From: Lingula anatina | Taxonomy: Eukaryota > Brachiopoda > Lingulata > Lingulida > Lingulidae | Length of the DNA stretch: 64,000 nt | NCBI RefSeq assembly: GCF_001039355.2 | Contig: NW_019775832.1 | Coordinates: 88,122 to 152,121 of the forward strand | Direction: 5' to 3' | Shown: positions 1-62,338 of the stretch, in pieces | How the letters are laid out: the number at the start of each line of letters is the position of its first letter | Numbering within the stretch: position 1 is the first letter of the stretch | Position numbers and translations under genes: made by a program | The notes under the pieces: model-generated | What the model was told of the DNA's origin: nothing | The model's database searches: none | What the model saw: only the letters and a program-made list of their open reading frames with translations

Positions 1-51413
<51,413 letters not shown>

Positions 51414-54400
51414 TTTCTCGAACTTTCTTTAAAAATTAAAGTTGTACGCCTGTCCTAGTGTCAGATTTGGGTGTATCCTCTAGGACATTCTCTTGGTAGA
51501 CTACAAACGTCACTTCGTGTCTCTTGAGTAATTCTACCTTTGCTTAGTAAGCCTAAAACTAAGCAGTCTCCTCGGGCGTGGTTCGCTCTCCACTCCTGTG
51601 CCCAAACGTACTAGAATGTATTTCCAATACACATGATTCATAAACATAACAAAAGAAAATAAGCCCAAACTTATACAAAGGCCTGTGGTGTCGTTTTACT
51701 TAAATTGCAAGCTTCGTAAGGGCAAGACCTCTTGTTCCCGTAGCCTAAACGCGCCCAGCCCTCTTTTACAATGCCATTTCTTTTGTTAAGGCTTAACACA
51801 TGATCTGTCAACTATGTAGCTTTTGAAAAGACGCCATAGTTAGTCAGGATTTATTCAAATACCTGAGCACACAACAGCGAACAGGTCGATATATTTAGTG
51901 AAATGACCTAAACAACCTAGCTTGATTCTGCGCAGGAAACGACTCGATTTCGACGGCTTTAAGAACAGGAACATCTTGCGGTACCCCGTGAAAGTTTTAC
52001 GATACTCCACGCCGCGACAATGTTACGCTGGTTTGATACAACTGATAAACACCTGGGCTTAATTTCAGATATTTAAAAGAAGTAACAGGAAGAAGAAAAA
52101 AATACTTCTGGCTCAGGGAATCGCCGGGAATCTAGAAGCCATGAACTGACAAGCACAATTCGGTGTGCTCAGCTGAGAGCTCTCGGCGGGGAATAGGGAC
52201 GCAAGGCATAGAATTTCTGGGAAAACAGAGATAATATCAAGGAAAATGAACTAGGAATTTGGTTAAGAGATATAGATGATGTATTATGTCTGTTATGTAG
52301 GGGATAATGTGAAGTAAAACGTGATGGAATATCGTGCTTGATCGATGTACATAAGGAAAAAATTAAGCAATGCATTGGCGCATGAAATGTCGATACCTTA
52401 TGTTTCACTTATTACGTATTAGATATTAGAATTGGGGAGCAAAAAATAATATAAATAAAAACAGAAAAAAATAATAATCGCACGTCGTCCTAAACAGAAC
52501 GTGCTGAAACTAATTATGAGATGCGATTTTTTATTTTAATTGTCAAGAAGGTGAATATTTCAAAACGCTTAATATGATTTTATCCAAGAAATGTATGATG
52601 ATTCTAAGCTTCGCACGATTCAAATGCGCATCATTAAGAAAGGATTATAACACAAATTAGGGCGCTGTTCCTTCGGTATGCAGTTCTTAATTCCAAACCT
52701 CTTTCATCGTTTTAAAAAGGTCTGTTCATTATAAGGTCAACATGCCTGGGAGGACAATATGAGATCACTGAATATTTTTAAAGACTTAAAAGTCCCGTTA
52801 ATTTTTGTCAGAATCGCTGGAGGCTTTTTTCACGTGCGCATGGTCCAGCAGGTCGTTATTACTTGTCACCTACATGTATGCTGCCGGCATCCCTATTACA
52901 AAACGTACGTAGAACAGGATACCGTAGACCGGGAGCTCCCAACTCAAATTCTATATGTCATATGACAGCGGGGAGGGGCTACAGGCCTATAGTTAACCAG
53001 CAGACAAACACAACTCCTGATTAAACTGATCTAGATACAAGAAAGTGTTATGCTAATTAATCCATAAAAAAACCTACCCCCTTTTGAAATGGCTAAAAAT
53101 AAATAATATAAATAAGCTATAAAAATAAAATGACATATACCACCTTTAAATTTGGTCCGTGTAAGATATTGATACTGAAAATTAAAGCATATTCTTAAGT
53201 TTTATCTTTGGAACAGTCGGGACATTAGAAAGAGAAAAACGTCTTGACAGCACGGTCAACAAACTTTTTGCACAAATAAAGAGATGCTTAATGCCAAATG
53301 ATGTAAGCTAAACCTTAAAAAAACTTTAAAAAGTTTCAAATTGTGAAGTCGATGGTTCAAATAGTTGATGGCGTTACTTAACAACCCTCTGCCAGGGCCA
53401 CAGATTGATTTTCACAAAAAAAAAAAAAAAAAGCACAGATATTCCCCCGGCTAATTCGTAACACAAATCTCTACTGTATCTTATTGCGCTGGAGAAAAGT
53501 GCACATAATAATTTGCGGCCCTGGTAGAGGGTATTACTTAACGGGATTTCAAATATTTTTCCAGATATGGATGTGTCCTTCAACTAATGTGGCCATTCTC
53601 TGTGAGCACTTCTTGATATTTTGAAAGGCACTTAAAAGGATTATTAAAGCACACAGTATCGGGGGTAAACATTGTACTGCCTATTAACGTCACTTTCAAA
53701 CATTTGTCTAATACGTGTACTGCCGGTAAAACAGATGTTTCTGTCCCACAAACCTCAGTGGCTATTAATGTAGTCATTTTTAAGTAAATGTAAGTGATAT
53801 ACCGCGTAGTTTTCGTTCGCTCTAATCATTACCCGTTCGTCTGTCTGCAGAGTGTCTGTCACCTTACTATATAGAACTGAACAAAGCAATATAATTCTAT
53901 GCCATTTTGTATTACCTAACATTTCAACCAACGGGTTATTATTGCGTTTTACAGACAAAGTGTATAATGTAAATGTCGAAGGGTGAACTGAAATATTGCA
54001 TAACATATAGGCCTAATAAGCAGGGTGTTGTACAGGCTAAGAAAATGTCTTGTTTAACCTGATACACATGTTCACGCCTTGTCATACCTTGAGTATAGAG
54101 GTGTGATTCTTAATTAAACCAAAACTCTTACGTTTTTACTCACAGTTTTAGGCCACCTTTCATCTGACATATAATTCTGTGACATAATTTATATCAGAAG
54201 TTGTTTTACAAATTTTATATCAACATTTATGGTTGAAAGCATATTTACACTGTCATTTAAAGTCCTTGAGAAGATGGTTACAACTTGTATCTTTGTCAAA
54301 TATTCACAGCCTGATTTCTGAGTTACATTTGTCGGCGCTAAATGATATGCACGCATCCCCCCCCCCCACCCCCGTTTTCCAAAAACTGTCATTTTTGCAG

Positions 54401-54840
54401 CGTTGGTCACAATGATGAACAAAAGTGAACTATTTTTGACACTTTATTATTACAATTAATTTATGGTGGCTGTTAATTGTTACGTACTATTTGCAAAGGA
54501 CTGAAAATTTGAAACCCGTGCAAATATTCACGAAATCTCAAAGCTCTCGAAAATTTGTAAAAAAAAAATGATAATTTCGCCGAACAATACGTTTGAAAGG
54601 TACATTTATCATGTTTTTGAAATTATCACTGACAGACACACATTGGATTGACACTGTAGCCGAAAGACATTGTGTCGGGAGAAGCCGTGGCCAAGCAAAC
54701 ACAATCACACTTTATATAGATAGGCCCTACATGAGATAACGTTCGCCCTCATATTGCCAACAGTTGAAAATAAATATTTAATATTATGGTGCTTTCACAG
54801 TCATATCAGTATATAAGACTGAACAGCGTTAAAGCAGAAA
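51414..54840. promoter_or_regulatory. Shared upstream region of two divergent genes
   Basis: This 3.4-kb stretch lies between the start codons of the giant minus-strand gene and the plus-strand glycosyltransferase, so it should contain both promoters. No coding sequence is convincing. GC-richer patches occur around 51500-52200. A TATA-like element is noted separately. Confidence 0.45.
54810..54817 (+). promoter_or_regulatory. TATA-like box of the glycosyltransferase gene (tentative)
   Basis: 'tatataag' lies 31 bp before the proposed ATG at 54841. If it is used, transcription would start very near that ATG, and translation might begin at the internal ATG (55141) instead. Confidence 0.25.
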
Positions 54841-56991
54841 ATGGCCGTTTTACAAAGACGAATATGGTAAGAAGCTCCTTTTAAGCCGTTTTAAAAATAA
54901 CCATTTTAACCCGTTTTATGTTGGAAATTTTTGTAACACATTTTCTATATTTCAGCTCATTTTATTAAAAATCAACACTATTTGAAAAATAGAGAAATGT
55001 TTCTTTGTGTTTAAGTACCTCATCATCACTATGACCAGCATATTTTCACGTGATTAATAATAGTAATAACAGAAAACCTTCCAAATATTATTTACAGTGG
55101 AAAGACAGTTACCTTATCTCGTCTCTTGACGTGGAGTACAATGGCAGTAGTCTTAGTGTATTTCTGGATTTCAATTGCACTGGAGCTGAAATTCACCATA
55201 TCTATGTGGGTACTGAACAGACGTATGCGTAGCTTTCCAGTGGCCTCCAATAATTCAGTGACCAAGACAACAGCTATTCAAGGAGTTCAGAATACGAGCA
55301 ATCCCTTACTTATGGGAAATGCACATCAACCTGCTGTAGACATATTCCAGGGTTTATCTCAAGATAAAAATCTTGCCAACTCTGGCAATCCCGCGCCCTT
55401 GTCACCGAACGCACAGGATCTTTACGCTAAAATCTTACAATTTAGTCAGAAGTCGCAGACTAAGGAGAACGAGGGACCCCAGCCTGTACAAAATATTGGC
55501 CAGTCCATACAGGACCCCAACGGCTCTCCATCCATGAGTGGCAGTTCTAATACAGTTCTTTCCAAAGGTATACCACCAGCAGGTCAACCTATACAGCCAT
55601 ATGGGCAGCCACTTTCCCAACAGCAGAAGTCCTCCTTTTTTGGCAACCAACAAAATTTAAATCAAATGACAAACTTCAACTCAGAAAAGTCCCACTCTGA
55701 TATATTCGGAATAAAAGGATTACAGTTTAACTCCTTGTCCAATCTTGGTAAAGGAACAAATGAGTTTTTGGCAAAAACAACTGATTTTCCACAGGTATAT
55801 GGGCAGAGCAAATTTGGATTAAATGCACCAATGTCACTAAATCAACAATTACAACAAATACAGCAACAACAGCAGCAAGGCAACCAGGATCAGTTCGAGC
55901 AACAACCACAGCAGCAATTTAACAATCTGGACCAACTACAGCAGCAACAGGTGCCCGTTTACGCTCCAGGAGGGTTGGCACATGTGCCTCTGGAAAGTAT
56001 CCTATTTCCAGAGCAACAACCAGTACAGCAACCAATGGATTCTCAAGCTCCACAACAATATCAACTGGAACCAATGGCCAATAGTTTCCCTGAAGTCAAA
56101 AGATCTTCAACAATTTCAGAAAGGTCCAGTTCTGGAATACCAGCAATTCTACATACCATATGGAACGACCAGGAGGTCCCATCACAGTTTGCTCCTTGGA
56201 TGGAATCTTGGTCAGAGACACATCCAGCATGGGATCGGTGGTTCTGGGTGAGGGATGATTTTCCAAAGCTGTTGAGTATGGAGCCCCGTTATCAAGGATT
56301 TACTGCCATGCGCACAGATGCTTTGAGAATGGAGATGATGAAGTATCTTTTCATGTACTTGATTGGAGGAGTATATATAGACTTAGATGTGGAAAGTTTT
56401 CAGCCACTGGATGAGTATGTGAACAGATACCCCTGTGTCCTGTCACAGGAGCCTCTGCCTCACGCCTTTCTGAAGAACATGGGAAACGGACTGGCCAGCA
56501 GCGCCATCATGATGTGTCGGCCCAAACACCCCTTCTTCCGATCTGTTCTAGAATACTACACCAGCTTGAATCCTGCCTTCCTGTTGAGAGCTGACACCAG
56601 ATTGGACAGCCTGTATCGCACCTACCTGCGCAACCTCCCCGCGGGGGCACCTGTTGAAGACCAGGTGTATTTAGCTGATCCCGAGGTGTTCATGCCAACA
56701 CTGTCTGCACATCTACAGGACAGAGTAAGAGACCTGTGTGGAGGTAAACTACAGACACAGATCCCCACAGAAAAAATTACTTCAGTCTGTTCACAGCTGG
56801 AAGCCAGAGACTTCAAACCAGAACCCCTTTCTTCTTCTGTGACAAACCACCATTTTGCTAATTCATGGTCCGAGGAGTCCAAGAGGATCTTACAATATAC
56901 TAAGAACATTAATGAACTGCTCCAGAACTTTGAGCCAGTATCTGAGAAGATGAAGAAAGCTGGACTGAACTGTATCTCATGTCAGACATAG
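54841..56991 (+). CDS. GT32-like Golgi glycosyltransferase with Gln-rich stem
   Basis: It probably transfers a sugar from a nucleotide donor in the Golgi. Two exons: 54841-54866 (26 nt, donor GTAAGA) and 55098-56991. Spliced, they give 639 residues in frame, starting MAVLQRRIC. A hydrophobic anchor follows (about residues 25-46, MAVVLVYFWISIALELKFTI), so it should be a type II membrane protein. A long low-complexity stem is rich in Gln, Ser and Pro, with poly-Gln at about 259-310. The catalytic domain starts near 357 (IPAILHTIWND); R-T-D-A-L-R and GGVYIDLDVE follow, with the DXD metal-binding motif at about 437-439. This matches the Gly_transf_sug (Och1/TcdA-like, GT32) family. If the first exon is wrong, the ATG at 55141 gives 616 residues with the same anchor. 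Donor and acceptor sugars cannot be told. Confidence 0.8.
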
Positions 56992-57461
56992 TAAGTCTTC
57001 TAGTCATCATTCAAGGGAAGAGGGATCACAATCCATGAAGAGACACGTAAAACAATTTAACTTTGATGGAAAAATGAAGCTAGATGTACTTCTATAATAT
57101 TTTTTTTGGATTTATTAGATATCTAATATAATGAAAATTATAAAAGATGTTGCACTTTTAAAACAATCATCAGTATTTATACAGTATTTAATTTATACAA
57201 GACTACAAAAAGCAACATGTAGGACAATTGTTATGTTAATAATGCAAACCATTTAACAGAGTAAAAGGTTCAACATACAAAAAAGTTAATCCTGGACTAA
57301 TAAAAAATTTCAAAAAGGACTACAACCTTTTAAAAAGTTCAGCAATAACTCCAAAACAAAGTCCTATTTTTTTCATTTTGCTATCTCAAGTGGCAGTCTG
57401 CTTTTGTTAGCTGTACACACAGCAAGTGATGACAACATTTCATGTCACTGGTGTCTTCTCC
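56992..57461. other. Convergent 3' regions with possible polyadenylation signals
   Basis: On the plus strand, AATAAA is at 57299-57304, 308 bp after the glycosyltransferase stop. On the minus strand, AATAAA is at 57111-57116, about 350 bp after the neighbour's stop. If both are used the two 3' UTRs overlap. Confidence 0.4.
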
Positions 57462-58027
57462 TCAATCATCAAAGTGAATATGTTTGTTAGGGATAGGTGC
57501 TGAGTACGCCATTTTATCCACTTTCTCTTGTATCTGAAACGAAAATAAAATAAGATACCAACGAAGTAAAATATCATGTCATTGTCTGGAAGTAGGATTA
57601 AACTGATTTTAAGGTAAGAGGTGAGAAAAACACCCATTGTGTAAACATTCCATAAATGATATTGAAAATAGTGATTTGTTATAAACCTTTTAGTCTATTT
57701 GTTGAAGTGTTCCATTAATCTAAAACAAGCTTTCAGTAAACATGCTGTATGGATTAACATAGCTCAGGCACACCTTTTATATCAATATCTAAATAGCATT
57801 AATAAAACAGAAGTTAAATATCCCAATAACAATACATGTTCTATGCATTATACAGGTATACTGGTGCTGATGTATTTAGCCTTTTTCATTGGAAGATTTC
57901 AGGCCATACATATATATAATTTTTTTTCTTACCTTCTCGGCTCCCCTTTTCTTTTTTCTTTTCTTTGAACCAAGTTTGGCCTCTCTATCAGCGTGCAACT
58001 TCTGCCAGTACTGTTTTTCTGCATCAC
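57462..58027 (-). CDS. Last two exons of an unidentified Lys-rich protein
   Basis: Exons are 57933-58027 and 57462-57533. Spliced they read DAEKQYWQKLHADREAKLGS, then a basic run (KKRKKKRGAEK), then IQEKVDKMAYSAP and a conserved-looking end, NKHIHFDD, before the stop. Good acceptor, donor and phase support. The basic tract would suit a nuclear or nucleolar protein. I do not recognise the family. Upstream exons are not found; they may lie beyond the retrotransposon on the right. Confidence 0.55.
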
Positions 58028-59043
58028 CTTAATATTTAGACCAGAGCTCAAATTACCACATTATACAGAGGTTGAACACAGCTGTTTATGATTTATATTA
58101 AAGCCAATAAGTAAACTGAATTTTTGCCAAGAAATTGGTTTGGATTTTACCTTTCCTTTTCACAGTACTGTATAAATGTTCACAATGNAAAACATAATAA
58201 ATACTGTAAATGTAAGCTGATCATGGCTATTTTTTGAAAGCAACCTGCCTCTTAACCAAACAAAGCCACTGACATAATCTGACAAATCATATTTACAAGA
58301 CCCAATCAAAAAAGCAATCAAATATTCACTGTTTCTTGACATGAAGTCAATTGGGGCACATGCCAGCTAAATTAGTTTTTGCTTGAAAGCATCTTTGACT
58401 TCATGTATTCCATATTAGTCATCAATCAAGAGTTCAGAATAATGAGAGACTGGTGTGACATGAATGGTGTAAGAATCGGATAACCGATTTCTTGTTTATT
58501 TTGATTAATGTAGACATAAGCGGCCCATTTGCGTGATCTTTTATGTGAGGAGATAGGATTGCGGGGAGAATTGATTGACACTTCAACAGCGTGGCTGTTT
58601 TGTAGTTAGCATTCCGTAGGAATAGACATTTTTAGCGACACTCCTTTGTGCTTTTATGACAGTTCAGACACCACATGGTATAATAATGTCAAGTTACTTT
58701 AGATGTTCAGTGATTTTGTAGAGGAAATTCAGCTTTCCAGGATAAAAAGGAATAATTGACATCCACGAAAGCCAGCAATGTGAGTTTTTATGATTGCTCT
58801 GTTGTATAAGTTAATTTAACATTCTTAATGCAGTTTAAAGTTGTTTGTAACACTCTGTTTTATTTAAGAAGATTTATTTATGTTCTTTTTTGTTTGTTTT
58901 CGTTTTAGTCAGAACCATTGGACTACAAGTACATGCGTTTCTGATGCTGGTTACTGAAATAAACATACAGAATATTATTCAAGACTTTATTGTTTTCACT
59001 TAAGATCCGTGGGATCTTACAGTTCTGAATTGGCTTTCCAACC
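58028..59043. other. Region before the retrotransposon frame; possible LTR and leader
   Basis: It contains a single N (58188). From about 58450 ('tgtgacatgaatggtgtaag') to the ATG could be the LTR and leader of the BEL/Pao element, but the second copy lacks its 5' end, so no LTR pair can be seen. Confidence 0.35.
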
Positions 59044-61896
59044 ATGTCACTTCAAGAGGAAATAGAAAGACAGCGTCATTTAATTGAAGAATTAGAAAGA
59101 GACATTGATCAATCTATTCACTCTATTTTAAGAGACATAAAGAGAGAACATTCACTTCTTACCAGTACACCGCACAATGTAGCTACTAGTACATCAGTCA
59201 GTGAAGCTTCTATAAGCCCCATACCTCATCCAGGGACACCATATACATGTAGATCAGAGGGCATTTCCACAATGAGTGCAGTGTCTGTGACATCTCCTGT
59301 CACAATGCCATCACTTAGTGCATTAAGTTCAAACATTCCAGCTTTCAGCCAGACAACATTCACATCTCACAATGTACCAGTTGTACCACAGTCTCAGACT
59401 GCAATATCAACATCTTATATACCATCGTCTGTTGCGGTACCACTCACACCTTTTCCTAAACCTGTTTGGACAATGCAGGCTGCCCCTCTCACTGCTTCGC
59501 ATGCAACACAGTCCATGACACCACAGGGTGACCGTTTGCTGGGAAGTGTTCCTGTATCATGTGAATTACCTGCGTCTTCTCAGCTTACAGTGCCATCTCC
59601 AGCTGTATTTAGTACAAGCTTACCCGACTTTGTTCACGTAACACAACCAAATCTTTATCACCCCCATGGTGCAGTAGCATTCTCCGCGTCTCAGACTCCG
59701 ATTCCAACGAGATTTGAAACAACACCGTCTGTCGCAGTGCCACCTGCACCCACGCCTGCATACGATATCCCATCTCAGACTATACAACACAGTGCAGTAT
59801 ATACACCAGTATCTGAGGCTATTCCACCAACAAGTGACTCATTGACCCCACTGATAGATGCAATGCAGTTGCCAAAGGTAGAATTGATGCCATTTAATGG
59901 GAACCCTCTGCAGTACCACCCATTTATGAGATCATTTGAAAACATGGTAGGACATAAAAATGTCCCTCACGCTGCAAAATTGGCCAGACTCTTGCAATAT
60001 TGTCGCGGTGAAGCTTATAATCTTATACAGTGTTGCTGTGTTATGGAACCAGAACAGGGATATGCCACGGCTTTAAAGTTATTGAAAGAAAGGTACGGAG
60101 ACAGTTATACTATTTCCCAGGCCTGGATACAGAAAATTATGAACAGGGGACCGGTGACGGATAATGTAGCTTTTCGGCACTTTGCTGATGAGTTGAGATG
60201 CTGCTTTGAAACCTTGCGTGCAGTTGGGAGAAAGGAAGACATAAATAGTGGGGACTACCTACTTAAGATTGTACAAAAGCTGCCCCAGTATATTAAACCC
60301 AGATGGTTGAAGTTGGTACACAGTATTCGGTCTGAAGGGAGAAATCCTGACATAGGGGACTTGGTTAACTTTATCTCTTTAGCAGCAGACGAAAAGAATG
60401 ACCCCGTTTTTGGCCAGCTTCTGTCTACTGGCAGAGAAGGAAGGAACAGACAGACCACTGCCAATTACAGCACAAGTACCGACAGTCCACTGTGTGCCTG
60501 TTGTGGCTCACATCACAGTTTATTCAACTGTGAAGAATTCAAAGGTTTGAGAGTACGAGATAGACTAACTTTAGCAAAACAAAAGAATTTATGTTTCAAT
60601 TGTTTGAGAACAGGACATGTCGCCTTAAGATGTCCAGTGAACCGAGTATGCTCTGTAGAAGGGTGTGAACAGAAGCATACAAAATTTCTACATCTACCCC
60701 AGAGAAATGCAAACCAGAATACAGATGAAATGGATACTGAAGAAGTTGCTTGTAATGCCACAGGGGCCGGGGTGGGTAAGCAAAAGATTGCACTTCCCAT
60801 CATTAGTGTGAAGGTCCGTGGGCAAGGTCAAACCCAATTTGTTGAAACATACGCTCTTTTAGATAGTGGCTCAACTCAGAGTTTCTGTTCAGAAGAGTTA
60901 ACGAGGTCATTGAACTTGGAATCTACAAGGAAAATTCACAACATTGTTTTAAACACACTTGGTCGCCAAAAGAGAGTATTCAGTAAATCTGTAAACTTGG
61001 AGGTGACAAATGCAGATGAAACATTGATATATGATATGACAGATGTATTGACTAGGCCCAAGCTAAATATAGGCACTGATAAAATTGTTACTCAGGAAGA
61101 GTTGGACAACTGGCAACATTTGAAGGACATAAAGTTACCAGAGGTAGACATTGACCAAGTGCACATTCTTATTGGACAAGACATGCCAGAATTACTCAAA
61201 CCAAGAGAGATCCGAGAAGGAAAGACAGGTATGCCATATGCAGTGAGAACAGCACTGGGATGGACAATCAACGGTCCAATTGGAGAACGGTCAACAGAAA
61301 ATGTTTCTAGTTATTTCGTGAACACTTCCAATGATCTCCAGGACCAGATCAAGAACTTGTGCAAGCTAGATGGACATGATGAAGATTTTTCAGCTATGTC
61401 TGTCAATGACAAGAAGGTTATGACTACCTGGAAAAATTCATTACACTATGATGAAGGAAAACAATACAGCATGGACATTCCATTCCAAGAGCAGCCACTA
61501 AATCTCCCAGATAACCGGTCTGTGGCAAATTTCCGTTTTCGGTGCCTTAAAAGGAGATTAAAGAAAGACAAGTGGCTCCAGAAAAGGTATATGGAAAGTA
61601 TGGTAGAACTACGAGACAAAAGTTATGCAAAAGAGATGAAAGAGGCCTGTAAAGACGGCGGTTATGTTCGGTATCTGCCCCACCATCCAGCATTACACGC
61701 CAGAAAACCAGATAAAGTAGATAAAGTACGTATTGTTTACGACTGTGTAGCCGAGCACAAAGGCATTTCCGTGAATGATGCAATATATCAAGGCCCAGAC
61801 TTAACAAACAAACTGATTGAGAATTTACCGCGTTTTAGGCATCACCCTGTTGCTTTATGGCTGATATTGAAGGGATGTTTTTACAAGCTAAGGTGA
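59044..61896 (+). CDS. Gag-protease-partial RT polyprotein of BEL/Pao element, copy 1
   Basis: 950 codons. Domains in order: a short coiled-coil start; a Ser/Thr/Pro-rich stretch (about 45-275); the DUF1759-like gag core from about 276; Cys/His zinc knuckles about 480-550, with a CX2CX4HX4C type knuckle at about 517; a DUF1758-like aspartic protease with the D-S-G active site at about 607; then the start of a Pao-type RT. The last about 15 residues are out of frame with the second copy. It would be inactive for replication. Confidence 0.88.
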   Translation: MSLQEEIERQRHLIEELERDIDQSIHSILRDIKREHSLLTSTPHNVATSTSVSEASISPIPHPGTPYTCRSEGISTMSAVSVTSPVTMPSLSALSSNIPAFSQTTFTSHNVPVVPQSQTAISTSYIPSSVAVPLTPFPKPVWTMQAAPLTASHATQSMTPQGDRLLGSVPVSCELPASSQLTVPSPAVFSTSLPDFVHVTQPNLYHPHGAVAFSASQTPIPTRFETTPSVAVPPAPTPAYDIPSQTIQHSAVYTPVSEAIPPTSDSLTPLIDAMQLPKVELMPFNGNPLQYHPFMRSFENMVGHKNVPHAAKLARLLQYCRGEAYNLIQCCCVMEPEQGYATALKLLKERYGDSYTISQAWIQKIMNRGPVTDNVAFRHFADELRCCFETLRAVGRKEDINSGDYLLKIVQKLPQYIKPRWLKLVHSIRSEGRNPDIGDLVNFISLAADEKNDPVFGQLLSTGREGRNRQTTANYSTSTDSPLCACCGSHHSLFNCEEFKGLRVRDRLTLAKQKNLCFNCLRTGHVALRCPVNRVCSVEGCEQKHTKFLHLPQRNANQNTDEMDTEEVACNATGAGVGKQKIALPIISVKVRGQGQTQFVETYALLDSGSTQSFCSEELTRSLNLESTRKIHNIVLNTLGRQKRVFSKSVNLEVTNADETLIYDMTDVLTRPKLNIGTDKIVTQEELDNWQHLKDIKLPEVDIDQVHILIGQDMPELLKPREIREGKTGMPYAVRTALGWTINGPIGERSTENVSSYFVNTSNDLQDQIKNLCKLDGHDEDFSAMSVNDKKVMTTWKNSLHYDEGKQYSMDIPFQEQPLNLPDNRSVANFRFRCLKRRLKKDKWLQKRYMESMVELRDKSYAKEMKEACKDGGYVRYLPHHPALHARKPDKVDKVRIVYDCVAEHKGISVNDAIYQGPDLTNKLIENLPRFRHHPVALWLILKGCFYKLR

Positions 61897-62337
61897 ACGA
61901 GAATCATCGTGACTTGCTTCGATTCTTGTGGTGGAAGAATGATGATATGAACAAATAAGTTCAAGTTTAAATGACAAGGCATATGTTTGGAGGGGTATTG
62001 AGTCCAAGTTGTGCATTATTTAATTGCCCTACGGCGTACTGCGCTGGACGATTCCTCGAATTTCACCTCTCAGGCTATACCTGTAGAAACTGTATTGCGG
62101 AATTTTTATGTTTATGTTGTCTCAAACCAGTACCTGAACACAACATGGAATCTTCAAGAGACCAGTGACAAAACTTTGTCTTCTGGGAGGTGTAGACTGA
62201 TGTGACGGAGGTTAAAGTGGTTAAGTCATAGACCTTTTTAATTACAGCGTAGACAAAATATTGTAATCTGGGTCTGTAGTTAAATTTATAATATAATTTA
62301 TGCAATGTGGGTACATGTGCATAAGGGGCCGGTGTAA
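61897..62337 (+). pseudogene. Degraded RT remnant of copy 1
   Basis: Fragments in different frames resemble Pao RT (for example TRHMFGGVLSPSCA and ALRRTALDDSSNF). The region is broken by stops and small indels, and the catalytic motif is not intact. Confidence 0.65.
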
Positions 62338-62338
62338 N

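Larger units (their letters stand above)
59044..62337 (+). mobile_element. BEL/Pao-type LTR retrotransposon, copy 1 (broken)
   Basis: It covers gag, protease and part of reverse transcriptase. The large frame ends at 61896 through a one-base loss near 61856 relative to copy 2. After it, RT-like pieces continue in shifting frames to about 62200, and the catalytic double-aspartate region is disrupted. The right end is a single N (62338); no LTR or integrase is visible. Confidence 0.85.

Noticed and set aside
53580-54006. Two small minus-strand frames upstream of the glycosyltransferase gene
   Set aside because: No start context, splice sites, domain or codon signal that I can see; likely chance.
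55126-55140. Start of the glycosyltransferase at a TTG at 55126
   Set aside because: Not a normal animal start. The frame is better explained by splicing from the exon at 54841-54866, or by the ATG at 55141.
58150-58175. A 17-nt micro-exon of the minus-strand Lys-rich gene
   Set aside because: Weak GTAAAA donor, lies next to an N and adds no recognisable sequence.
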